Position numbers and translations under genes: made by a program. A stretch of DNA of 64,000 nucleotides from Onchocerca lupi (Eukaryota > Nematoda > Chromadorea > Rhabditida > Onchocercidae), in the NCBI GenBank assembly GCA_028564675.1, contig JAOVVO010000370.1:1-64000 (forward strand). The letters are read 5' to 3'. The notes under the pieces were generated by a model. That model searched no databases. It was not told the origin of the DNA and saw only the letters and a list, made by a program, of their open reading frames with translations. How positions within the stretch are numbered: the stretch's first letter is position 1; every line of letters begins with the position of its first letter. Below, in pieces: positions 49,946 to 60,783 of this stretch.

Positions 49946-50675
49946 TAGTTAAGTCTGATTTTGTGGAAAAAACGAAAAGAGAAAGCGCATGTTTTTAGCA
50001 CTAGGGAAAAAATTGATACTTTGTAATTTGGTTGGACTGGAGATTGATTCTTGCTATTGTGATTCAGCTAGGCTAGCAATAAGTGTGAGGAGGTTTTTTT
50101 TATATTATATGACAGAGATGAATCTTGTTGAGAAAGGTCTTATTGATTGATGAAAGAGTGATTCTGCATAACAAACAATTATCAGAGAATATTCTGGAAA
50201 ACTGATCACTAAATTATTCTTTCCACTGTCGCTGAAGAATAGTGTTCATAAAGAATACTGTTCAACTGAATTGTCGGATTGTTGTTGCTGTCATGTCGCT
50301 TTTAACTGTCGAACTGAAATTCCGAACATTTGTTGTTGTTGCATCGATCTTTGTCGTTTATCTGTGAATTGGAGTGTTTTGGCGGCAAACATGTTCATCA
50401 TCTCTTTGAAACTATGTCGCAGCGCTAGATCTGTAATACACCTTGTTTTATAATAACTGTAGTTGCATTGTTTGACATCTTTCAGATTTCGCCCATATCT
50501 AATATGTTTAATTTCACAGTGCTTGTGAATGTACAATACTTTTTGTTGTTCCATAGTCTCTGTAGATACAGAGATTGTCTGGTTTGTCGATTCTAGGGCA
50601 CTGGACATATAATTGTACAGGTGAGAAGCAATCAGTCTTTAGATCTAAACTGCACAATTCATCACACCTGTGACA

Positions 50676-50988
50676 GATTCAAACAAAATTCACGATGTAA
50701 TATGTGCTGAAATACCTGATTCCGATGTTGATAGGGATTTGTATGAAGTTGTGACGAAAAATATGATACACTGAATGTGGTAAACTGAATCCAGATTCAC
50801 CATGCATCATAGATGGAAAATGCTCTAAGAGATATTCTCGAGCATTAGTATCCCACACAGGAAACGATGGATATCCTTTATACAGAAGATGAGCAGAAGA
50901 TGGCGGTGAATTAGCAACCATACAAATGCGGAAAGATGACATCGAAGTAGATAACCAGTGGATTGTCCCATCTTCGTCTTTGCTATTT
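50676..50988 (+). pseudogene. Broken Helitron replicase/helicase fragment
   Basis: Helitrons are rolling-circle DNA transposons encoding a Rep-helicase. The plus strand reads DVICAEIPDSDVDRDLYEVV and TKNMIH. A frameshift follows near 50772, then CGKLNPDSPCIIDGKCSKRY, HTGNDGYPLYRR, an in-frame TGA at 50891-50893, then AEDGG and IEVDNQWIVP. These are the conserved Helitron segments MIHGPCG, NPxxPCM, DGKCxKxFP, DGYPxYRRR and VDNxWVVPYNP (recalled from the family). A frameshift plus a stop make it inactive. It is only about 100 codons and ends in a TTA-repeat tract. An antisense frame of 87 codons over it is a shadow. Confidence 0.8.
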
Positions 50989-51062
50989 ATTATTATTATT
51001 ATTATTTTTATTTTTATTAAATTATTTGTTATTATTATTATTATTATTATTAATATTATTTT
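50988..51062. repeat. (TTA)n-rich simple repeat
   Basis: TTATTATTATTATTATTTTT and variants, followed by AT-rich degenerate sequence to about 51135. Confidence 0.9.
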
Positions 51063-51135
51063 AGTTCACAATTATTTATTGTTACTTACTGTTATTTAAC
51101 CATTAATTATCAACTATTAATTATTAATTATTATT

Positions 51136-51305
51136 AAAGGAATGAGAGGAAGAAGGAGAATGAGAAAAAAAGGAAGGCAGATTATTATTATTGTTATTAG
51201 AGAGATAGGAGTAAGAAGGGGAACGAGAGGAAAAAAGGAAGGCTTATTATTGTTGTTAGAAAAATGGGAGAAAGAAGGAGGATGAGAGAAAAAAGAAGAG
51301 GCAGA
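51136..51305. repeat. Three diverged ~60-bp tandem copies, purine-rich
   Basis: Three consecutive blocks share GGAGAATGAGAAAAAAAGGA followed by AGGC and ATTATTATTGTTATTAGA, with substitutions. Strand-asymmetric GA-rich sequence. Confidence 0.75.
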
Positions 51306-51315
51306 GTCAATTAAC

Positions 51316-51475
51316 TCCGCTCCCTCACTTACTTTTAGTTGTCACGCACGTGACATATGAAAAAAAATAAGCATGTTACATAAGAGCACGCGCCTATTCG
51401 AATGCAAGGTTGTGTCAAAATTTGAAAAGAATCGATGGAGGACTTGCGGAGATCATTGAGAAGTAACAAGTAGCA
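51316..51475 (-). repeat. Dispersed repeat family copy (reverse orientation)
   Basis: CCGCTCCCTCACTTACTTTT, GTTGTCACGCACGTGACAT, GCACGCGCCTATTCGAATGC and AAGTAACAAGTAGCAT, in the same order and orientation as the copy at 10.2-10.4 kb. Confidence 0.75.
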
Positions 51476-52556
51476 TTTACATTTTTATTTACATTGATTC
51501 AGAGTAGAAGTAGCAATTTTATCCAGTATCGTTATTGCTTGGTAGTTTCTATTCATTCCATCACGTAAACTGAAAAGTGTTGAAGTGACTTTAATATCTT
51601 AAGTCCTCTTTGAAATCTTAATGCTCGATTGCATCTGAATCGCCAGTAGAAAATACATCGTTAAAATTCTAAGCCATTCTGCTATTTCGTTATTAGGCTA
51701 ATTTCATTTTCTTCGGAAAATTATAGACACACATTGATGCACACAAGTACTGTCTATGTTTACATCTAAACTTTGTGAATTATTTAAGTGCTTCGGTATG
51801 AAATTGTTTAGATAAATGACACACCTTACTGTCATCAATTGCTAAGAAGAGCAAATGGAATGCATCAAGACAAAAATTTGTGCTCCTATGGTAGTGACTG
51901 ATGAAGTTTTCTCAACTGTAATTAGTCATAAATTAAAAGTAAAAAAAATGAAATGATGGAATAGGCAAATGGTTGCAAAGCGCATGATCAGGTTCCCGAC
52001 ACCTTTTTGAAATTCGACTGATGGTTATATTGCCTTTGAGTGCATGACCAAGCTAATTAATCGTTAATTTCTTAATTATTTTCTGATTTTTTAATGAATC
52101 TGCCTATACAACTTTCATGATGAGGTGCCGCTTTGTACCGGCTTGAAATAATTTGAAAGTGACACAAGTGACCTGATAAATAAGAACACATTGTGTGACA
52201 ATATGGTTTTGATAAAAGTCCACTTTATTTAGGTTGTGGCTATCACTAGTTAACTGATCTTAATCAGTTTTGGACTTCGCACGGTGTTCTCCCATGACAT
52301 TTAACTATCATCAGTAATAGTTGAAATCAACCTGGTGTTGGTAATTTTCATCTCGGTTCATTCCAATTATCTTATTTCAATTTATTTCAGCCTTTAGTCT
52401 CATTTCCGAAATCATTTGACATCGAAAACTTCAGTTTTGAAATCCTGTTAAAAACTTAAATTTTATCTACATGTATATTTATCATTTTTGCATCATTGTT
52501 ACAAATAAAACATGGGATTTTGAAAAATGTTCCCTGAAAGAAAACGAAGAATCTAT

Positions 52557-53235
52557 ATATTGAAAATGTAAATCATCGTTGCTGTTGTTTGACACATAAC
52601 TTTGCAATCACTTCACCGATTGCTTTCAGATTTTATTCCAACATTGCATTCGAATAGGCGCTTTTTTCTATTTAGATATATTTACTTTTTTTTTTTAACT
52701 TGTCATATCTATGACAGGTAAAAATAAGTGAAATCATGTCATTGTTGCTGTTATTTGGCACGCAACTTTACAATGTGTTCAATGACTGTTTTCAAATTTT
52801 GATACAACACTGCATCGAAATCGGAGTGTGTTTCTATCTAAGCAAAATTTACTTTTTTGTTTTCTGTCACACCTGTAACAGATAAAAGCAAGTAAAGTCA
52901 TGTCACCGTAGTTCTTATTTGGTACATAAGTTTGCAACCTGTTCACCGACTACCTTCGAATTTCGATACATCTTTGCATTCGAATAGGCGCTTTTTCTAT
53001 TTGGATATATTAACTTTTTTTTTTACCTGTCACACTCGTGATAGGTAAAAATAAATGAGCGGACTGAATTTGTTGAATGCATTTAGGTTGTACCTTTTGA
53101 AATAAGGTTTCAAACCCGCCGACTGATTTGAAATTTTGACACAACGCTGCATTCGAATAGGCGCATGTTTTTATCTAAATATATCTACTTTTTTTCCCAT
53201 CCACCTCACTTGCGACAGGTTCAAATGAAATCGAC
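52557..53235 (+). repeat. Tandem array of four ~165-bp units of the dispersed repeat family
   Basis: The core (CGAATAGGCG or variant) recurs at 52651, 52815, 52981 and 53154, spaced about 164-173 bp. Each unit runs from a GCTGTT/GTTCTTATTTGGTACATAA-like start, through CACCGATTGCTTTC and TTTTGACACAACGCTGCATT, to a T-run and an inverted CCTGTCACACTCGTGATAGG motif. Confidence 0.85.
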
Positions 53236-53270
53236 GATGTAACATGCGCTGAAATACCGAAATCGCCACT
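53213..53270 (+). pseudogene. Second small Helitron fragment at the end of the tandem array
   Basis: TGSNEIDDVTCAEIPKSP corresponds to DSNKIHDVICAEIPDSD at the start of the larger fragment at 50676. In both places it follows the CACCT...GACAG motif of the repeat. After about 19 codons resemblance stops. Confidence 0.6.
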
Positions 53271-53301
53271 GAAAACTTATTTAGTGGTTCTTTTCTCTTG
53301 C

Positions 53302-53326
53302 TTTTTTTTTTTTTTTTTTTTTTTTT
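53302..53326. repeat. Poly(T) tract, 25 bases
   Basis: Uninterrupted T run just after the second Helitron-derived fragment. Confidence 0.9.
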
Positions 53327-54111
53327 GTATTAGGGAATTTTTCCTTTCAAATAAATTAGCATGCAGCAGTAATGTGTGCTGAAAATGATCACTTGTTACG
53401 CTTAGATTTACTTGCATAGATACTTCTTCGTAACGCAGGATTTATAACGGCCAAACATTATCGAGAATGAGATTATTTATCTTAAGATGATTGAAAAATA
53501 GCCACTTATTTACTGATAAGATTAATTGATCAACTTATAGAGAAAGAGAAAGAGAGAGATAATCAACGGTAAATTAAATTAACATCATGTATCATAGATC
53601 AAGACTCTTCTAATTTATGCACTGTCAAGCGAAAATCTACAATGTCACAAGTCTTTATGGTTAATGCCTTTGATCTGAAGTTTCCGCTATTTGACTATTT
53701 TTAAAAGAAATCAAATTATCGGAAATAATAAAAGCAAATTCTGATTCTACAGCACTCGCTTTTTAGGAATTTCAACAATCAGTTTCTTTGACAACTTATA
53801 CCGTTATTGAAATTCATCACAAAAAGATTTCAAATCACTGAAATTTGAATAATTCTGATGTATCTTTAAAATATATCGAAAACTGACGAAAAAAATGTTA
53901 CCGCTAAAATCGCAAATAAGATATCAACAACCAGAATCGTAAATTGTTTAATTTTTCCATTTTACTTTTTTTTTCACTCCATTTCATTTTTCGGATCAAA
54001 ATTTGAAATTTATCTAGAAAATTAAAAAGAATCTCTAAAGATGACGAAACTTTTTACTTTAATTATGAAAAATGAGATTTTAGAACATCAATACTATCTA
54101 TATTATGGAAT

Positions 54112-57100
54112 ATGCGTACTTATTTGGTACTTACATTAACACCCATAATTTTGTTACCTATTCTGTTTTCGTTCCCACAAAATCAGGTATGAGTTTCTAA
54201 TACACTTCGTACATTATCTTTTTGAAATTTTAAAACTTCATAGATAAAAAAAAAATAAGGGACGATGAAAGTTTCAAATAATCTATAGTGGCAAGTGTTG
54301 TATCCATCCATCATGAAGGTGCAAAAGTCTTCGTTCCAGATTCTGTAACATACATTAAATTGTCATTATCCATTCTTAGGTCAATGAGAAGGTCAAATTG
54401 TAAAAGTTAGAAAAATTGCATCACTTAAAGAAATCGAAAGAAACTGTGTGGAAGTTGTAGATATTCCACAAAATGCATATGAAACAAAATGTTGACAGTT
54501 TTCAAAAAAAGTTCTCATATATCAATTCCCATCTTCTCATCAGAACTAGAATCTGATATTTAGGAAACAGGTGGATGCTGATTAATTTTTAATTTCTGAT
54601 ACAACTAATATGATTGATCTGATCAATAATTATAGAATGAAGCGAAGTGTGGCTATTGCGTTGGCATAATGGCTATTTACTGGGTTATGGAGGTATTACC
54701 GTTAGCAGTAACTGCTTTACTACCGTTGGTACTTTATCCGTTGCTGGGTTTAATGAAATCAGATGATGTTGCTCAAATGTACTTATCTGTGAGCTTTATT
54801 ATTACTTCCTTTTATGAACAAACGAGCATAATGAAATTTCATGAAGTTCGCATGACAAATTAAATTCCTCTTTAATTTTGTCAAATTTTTGAAAAATCTC
54901 CATCATAAAGTTTAAGAAGTTGTTGTTTCCTTTTAAAAAAAAATATACAGAAGAGAAGTTTTTTGTAATTTGTTAATTTGCAGGATACAAGTTTTTTATT
55001 TATTGGTGGATTAATGATAGCTGTAGCTGTTCAGAAGTGCGAATTGCACAATCGTGTAGCTTTATTCGTGTTAACTATAGTTCCACCTCAACCATGCTGG
55101 TTAAAATTTCATATTGCATTCAAAACTCTCACTATTTAGTTCTTATTTTTAGACGTAAGATTGTTTTTAACATAAGAAACAAGCATTTCTCCTTTCGTGT
55201 TCTTTGATTTCTTCTTTTTTCTTTTGCCTGATCATATCATGTTCACGAGTTATTATTGTGGTAAAAGTTCAACATGCCCCTTGCAAAATTTCAACCTTTT
55301 CACAAAATTAGCCAAGTTTTATTTCCAGGATTATGCTCGGTTTCATGTTGATTACTGCGTTCTTGAGGTAATTTTTGATACCGCACATTTGAAATATTAG
55401 CGAAAAGTTGTCCAGAATTTGAATAGTCAAACTTTCTAGTTAAGAAAAAAGAAAAACAAATTGTAGCATGTGGATATCAAATACAGCAACTACTGCTCTT
55501 ATGTTACCAATTGCCAAATCTGTTATAATCGAGCTTGTCAACAGCAATCGTAGAAATGAGTTCAGTGTAAGATTTCATATTTTTAAAATATCATTTTTTC
55601 ACGTGTTATGAACCAATGATGTATTTGGCCAGTTTTGATAGAAAATTTCAAACTCAGTTCTGATTTAATTATCCTAAACAATTTTAAATGTCATAATTTG
55701 AGAAGAAGCACTCGATAGCCTTAAGTTCTCTAGGATGCTGTAGCGGGTGAAGCCCTGACCGAAGAAAAACATAACGAAAACAGCGATGGACGAAGGAAAT
55801 CTCTCGGTACCATTAGTACCAGGTGCATTTTGGTTTATTTTTGTAAATTGGGTTGAGAAAGATATACATATTTCGTATATCACCTATCGAGAGCAAGAGT
55901 TCAAAAGACAGTGAAACACTTGGGATAATCTACAAACTAAGGGCCCTCCACCGCAAGATTTTTCGACACTAATTTATGCAGTACGATAATTTATTTTAAA
56001 CTATCATTGTGATAATTAAGTAATTAAAAATTATAATATACTAATATTTATTTTCAGAGATCCAGCAGAAATTTTAAGTAAAGATGAACATCTTATGGCC
56101 AAAGGATTGCTGATATCAGTTGCTTTCGGTGCAAATATTGGTGGCATAGGAACTATAACAGGAACCCCGTCAAATCTTGTCTTGATGGGCCAGATAAAAG
56201 AGTTAGTTATTGTTTTTGTAATTATTTCTGCACGACTCATCAGTCCGAAAACTTTTGTAATTAATTTTTTCAGAAATTTCAACATTTTTATTCAAACATT
56301 CTATATTATAAGAGAATTTTTGGATTGAAAACAATGATCTAAAGTATATTTAATTTGCCACTTGCTATTAAATATCGTTTTAGAATTTTCCCTCTCGCAG
56401 ATACAGGCATTAATTTCATATCTTGGATGGTTTTTGCGCTACCATTCGTTATTTCATGCTTATTAATTACGTGGTTAACACTGGTGCTCATTTTCTTCCG
56501 AAATGCTTCAAAAGGTCCTATTTTCTTTTAACTTAGAATAAGAAAATTTTCTTTTTCATTCTCAAACATTGAAAAAAAAAGTCGGAGCCATTCAACATTT
56601 ATCCTACTATTCCGTGATATTATCTGAGTGTGGCTGTATATCGCCGTGATTTTTTATTAGCAAGCAATTAATATGAAAAGAATAAATTTTTAAAAGATTT
56701 GATAAATATAGGACCCACGGCAATTAAACACACGCTGAGACAAAAGTATGATGAACTACCAAGCTTATCATTTGCGGAAGTTGGTGTATCAATTTGCTTC
56801 TTGGTATTGCTAACACTCTGGATCACGAGAGATCCATATGTTGTTCCTGGTTTCGGAACTTTTTTCAAGAAAAGGCATGTCGCATGATTTACATATTGAC
56901 AAAGATTGAAGTCCAAAGTGAAACAAATTAAGAAGTTGAGATGCATTCAGATAAAATTGATTTTGTCAGGACAACCTTCTGAAAGTCTCACGTTTAATTT
57001 TCTTCAAAACTTCTGCAATAGTTTTCTCACCATTTTCTCATAACTGCAAAAAATTCAGGTATGTAACGGATGCAACGAGTGCGATAATAGTTGCAATCAT

Positions 57101-59404
57101 ATTATTTGCCATCCCGAATCAGAAACTAGATTTTTTTGGTAATGAATTCTGAAACTGTTTTCCTTCATGCTTGAACAGAGAAATGAAAAAATAAGTTCAA
57201 GATAAACAGACATTTCAGGAAAATCGGAGAATGTCGAAACATTACTGGATTGGAAAACAGTGCAAGCGAAATTTCCATGGAGTGTTGTGCTACTTCTTGG
57301 AGGTGGCTTTGCAATGGCTGCAGGCGTTAAGGTCAGTAGCTTAGGGGTCAAGTTTCTTCGTTTAGTTAATCAACTTAAAATTTATTACAAATAGAGATTG
57401 TTGGGCTGAGCAACTGTTGGAAAATCCTCAAATTTCTGTACCATCGAAGAATATTTCTAGATGGAATCAGATGTGGAAATCGTTATCAAAGATCTCTGGA
57501 TGTTCTTTTCTCACCGTATATTTTTATTGGTTTTGATTCATGTCAGACAGAAGTTATAATATTCAAAAGAATTTTATTTGATAAAAAATGCAAAATAGAT
57601 TATACCATAAGCATCCAAATTTCGGACCTTGAACGCCTATATTGGTTAACCTGATTTTACATCTTTTATTCTTTTGATACGAAAATTGTGAAGCACTTCT
57701 TATTAGTGACTCTATCTTCCATTTTTCTCAACTAAATGATTTCGTAGATTCCATTTCAGCTCTTCTGTATAACGACAAAAGAGTGAATAAAACTGATAAA
57801 CTTGATTTATGAGCTTAATTTCAAGTAGTCTAATACCCAGGCAAAATCCTTTTTAAAAAATCCTTTTTCGATACAAATAAAGTTAACGAGTCTTAAGAGG
57901 TGTTGCGAAACCATTGATAGAAGTGACAAATGAAAGCAAAAAGCTGTCCAATGTTTCTAAAAAATTATGGATCTCTATTCGTTTCAACTTCATACTGATG
58001 GTTGCAAAAAAAAAATTTATGTAAAAAATAAAAAGATGTGGATAGGGAATATATTATTTTGATACTATTTTGCGGATGTTAACATTGTAAGGTCATTGTT
58101 TTCAAATTCGTCAATTTCAAGATTGAAAAAATCCCATTGTTTAAGTTTCGGCAAAAAGTTGCAACCAACTCTTAGACAGCAGCGAAAACAGAAATTGCAT
58201 GTATTTGAAGAGACAAAAAACCCGCAAAAATCTTCGCAAATTTTTTAACATACATGGTGGACATTACAGCGACATTAACACTTACGATTTTTCCCGAAAA
58301 TTTTTTGTTAATGAAGGGATGAATGGAATACACAAAGGAGTGTTATTCAAAATGGATGGAAATATTATTGATTCGCATGAACGATGAAGGCTAATTTAAA
58401 TATTTCCTGTTTTCAGGAATCCAACTTGAGTTATCGTATCGGAGAAACAATGCAATTGCTAGAGATATTCCCAGTTAATGTGATTATGGCAATTTGCATT
58501 TTCATCACCATATTCTTGACAAACATTTGCAGCAATACAGTAACCGCGTCCATTTTTATTCCTATTGTAGCAGAATTGGCGAAATCACTAGAAATCCATC
58601 CACTTTATTTTATGATTCCTACCACTCTCGCCTCTTCGATGGCTTTCACTTTGCCTGTTCGTTCTAGTTTTTTTTTTTTTTTTTCGAAATTTGTAAATGA
58701 TTTTCGGATGCCAAACATGGAAATGATTCTCAAAATATCCTTAGATGACTTTTTTGTGACTTTCTTTGAAGCTTAAAATTTTTTTTAGGTGGCAACTCCA
58801 CCAAATTCAATCGTTTTCGCATCTGGTCTATTACGTGTTACAGACATGGTAAGCAGACTAAATTAAATTTTCTGTCTGACAACACTTTTTTGACTATGGT
58901 GCCCAAAGTATGATGTATTTGCAGTTATTGGCTGGAACATTGGCCACTATCGAATGTGGTCTATTGGCAATATTGTTTATGATAACGTGGGCAAAGTAAG
59001 TAAATTCTTTAGATTAGACCAGAAAAGAGTACATTACTAATCTCCACTTAAAAACTAATCTTCACTTAAAACATCATTTCGATCTTCTTGGAACGCAGTA
59101 TAACATGTATGTTTACTTCAGTATTACCAAGTCTTTACGCACTGAGATCCTAAGTCGAATTTTGCGAGGTAACACTAATCATTCATTAATTTTTTTCACA
59201 TATCTTAGCATAAGAGTAGTGAGATATAAATAACCTTTCCATATAATATGCAACTCATGATAATTTCATAAAAATAACTGACGAAAAAATTTTAGGTACT
59301 TATTCGAACTCTACCAAGTCCCTCTCTGGGCCTATACACCGGCAGAATTAATATATCGGAATCATACCTTGTTTGATTTATTGGCTAATGGAACGGTCAA
59401 ATAG
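54112..59404 (+). CDS. SLC13-family Na+/di-tricarboxylate transporter, INDY/NaDC type (15 exons, 560 aa)
   Basis: Plasma-membrane symporter importing succinate- or citrate-type carboxylates with Na+. Exons: 54112-54186, 54636-54788, 54984-55099, 55329-55367, 55467-55566, 55734-55822, 56058-56201, 56384-56514, 56712-56874, 57059-57138, 57219-57331, 58417-58656, 58789-58848, 58925-58995, 59296-59404; all phases agree. Family signatures: EAKCGYCVGIMAIYWVMEV, FIGGLMIAVAV, the first SNT motif in MWISNTATTALMLP (residues 132-134), GANIGGIGTITGTPSN, WSVVLLLGGGFAMA, the second SNT motif in CSNTVTASIFIP (440-442), and VATPPNSIVFASG. A hydrophilic loop (exon 6) sits where NaDC proteins have one. Length matches human NaCT (568). 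Intron 9 uses a GC donor (AG|GCATGT). The start at 54112 is the first in-frame ATG after an acceptor-like TTTTAG at 54083; an earlier start is possible. Substrate cannot be told from sequence alone. Confidence 0.93.
57332..58416. other. Largest intron of the SLC13 gene, no other feature seen
   Basis: 1085 bp between exons 11 and 12. An open frame at 58199-58387 lacks splice sites in the right phase. No repeat family copy is present. Confidence 0.5.
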
Positions 59405-60783
59405 TGGAATATGGAAAGTGTCATGCATTCCCATTTCTAAATCATCAGGGCATTTGTTAACAGTGAGGAACTTTGTAAGTTTTCAGCTACAATGCCGAGA
59501 TGATTTGTATTAAAAGCATAACATTGTTGTTGTCAATGTGATAACCTTTGTGTTCACTGTAACTTCTATGACGGATTCTGATTTAATCTAATTTAATCCT
59601 GGAGCATTTTTATATCTTATCACAAAGTTTGCAATTTTGATTGCTTAAAAAACAATGCAGTGGTTGGGGAGCAAGAAAAAGTAAAATTTTGAATTCTGTT
59701 AGAAGATATTCATTAAAAGACTTTGCATTTTACAGAAAATTGATTGATTTTTTTCAAATTTTATTTTCATATAGAATTACTACTTTGAACACATATAAAA
59801 ATGCCTCAGACAGTATTGTCACATTAAAAATTACTTGTTTATGCAATCGTCTATGTGATATTATAAACGCTTAGGTTTGCAGCAGTGCCATCTTGCGTTA
59901 CTACTCTATTTTTTAATCTGTAACATTTAGCATCTACCACACCAATAATCTAGTAATCTGCCTGCTGGAAATCCATGATGATGTACTACAAAAATGACTA
60001 TGAAGTGAGTCCATAATGAAACTTCATAAGCTAATTAAATTTACATCAACCTGGACTAGCACTGAAGATGATCAACTTCTATCAGCAGACTGATTTTCAA
60101 AGTTAAATGAAATTTTATCAGAGCAGTAACAAAAAAAAAAAAAAAAAAATGAAAATTTGTCTGCAAAAGTATCACTATTTGATGAAGTACCGGATGGAGC
60201 TCATGTTCAACATGCTGTGATGAATTTCGTAGAGTTCTGGAAAGATTCCGTTTTGGATTCAACAGAGTGGATAGGAAAACAAAGAACATAATAAAGAGGC
60301 ACATGCCGTCATCTATTTATACGCGTAGAAGTTTTCAGGATGATTGCTTGCATGAAGCGTAGATTTACCATTATTCTTCACGTTACTTGAAAGGAAAGAA
60401 AAAAGGTTTCTCGGGAATTAAGCAACTCTCAACAATGAATTGACAGAAAGCTGATAAACAGAATAAGTTCCGATTTGTGATTTTTGTTGATGTGATACGC
60501 AAGCAAACAACCACCTAAGCACGTTTTCTACGTCTTTACCACCCTTTCCTAGATGAAATTCATTCAGTTCATATCCGATTGCACGCTGTGTCCATCGGGC
60601 CGTGAAAAATTCAACCTTGTTTGATTCAAACCGAGAGTAGAAAGTTGGTGAAATCGGATTGCCGGACGGGTTTTATATTTTTTCGTCTGCGGTCGGTTCT
60701 CTGAAGTGTTGGAGTGTTAGAAATTTGTGCAGATATATATGATTAGTTATCTTCCTCCGGTTTTTGAAATAATATTTCAGGAA
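59405..60783. other. Intergenic spacer with promoter-like GC-richer segment
   Basis: AATAAA at 60290-60295 is a late candidate poly(A) signal for SLC13. The stretch 60530-60720 is GC-richer than its surroundings and probably regulatory or 5'UTR for the downstream gene. At 60770-60780 an AATATTTCAG acceptor lies three bases before the next ATG, consistent with spliced-leader addition. The 1.4 kb spacing argues against a classic operon. Confidence 0.4.

Noticed and set aside
50679..50942. 87-codon minus-strand frame
   Set aside because: It is the shadow of the Helitron fragment, whose plus-strand translation carries the recognisable motifs.
58199..58387. 62-codon frame inside the large SLC13 intron
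   Set aside because: No acceptor/donor pair keeps the transporter frame, and exons 11 and 12 already join at a conserved position.
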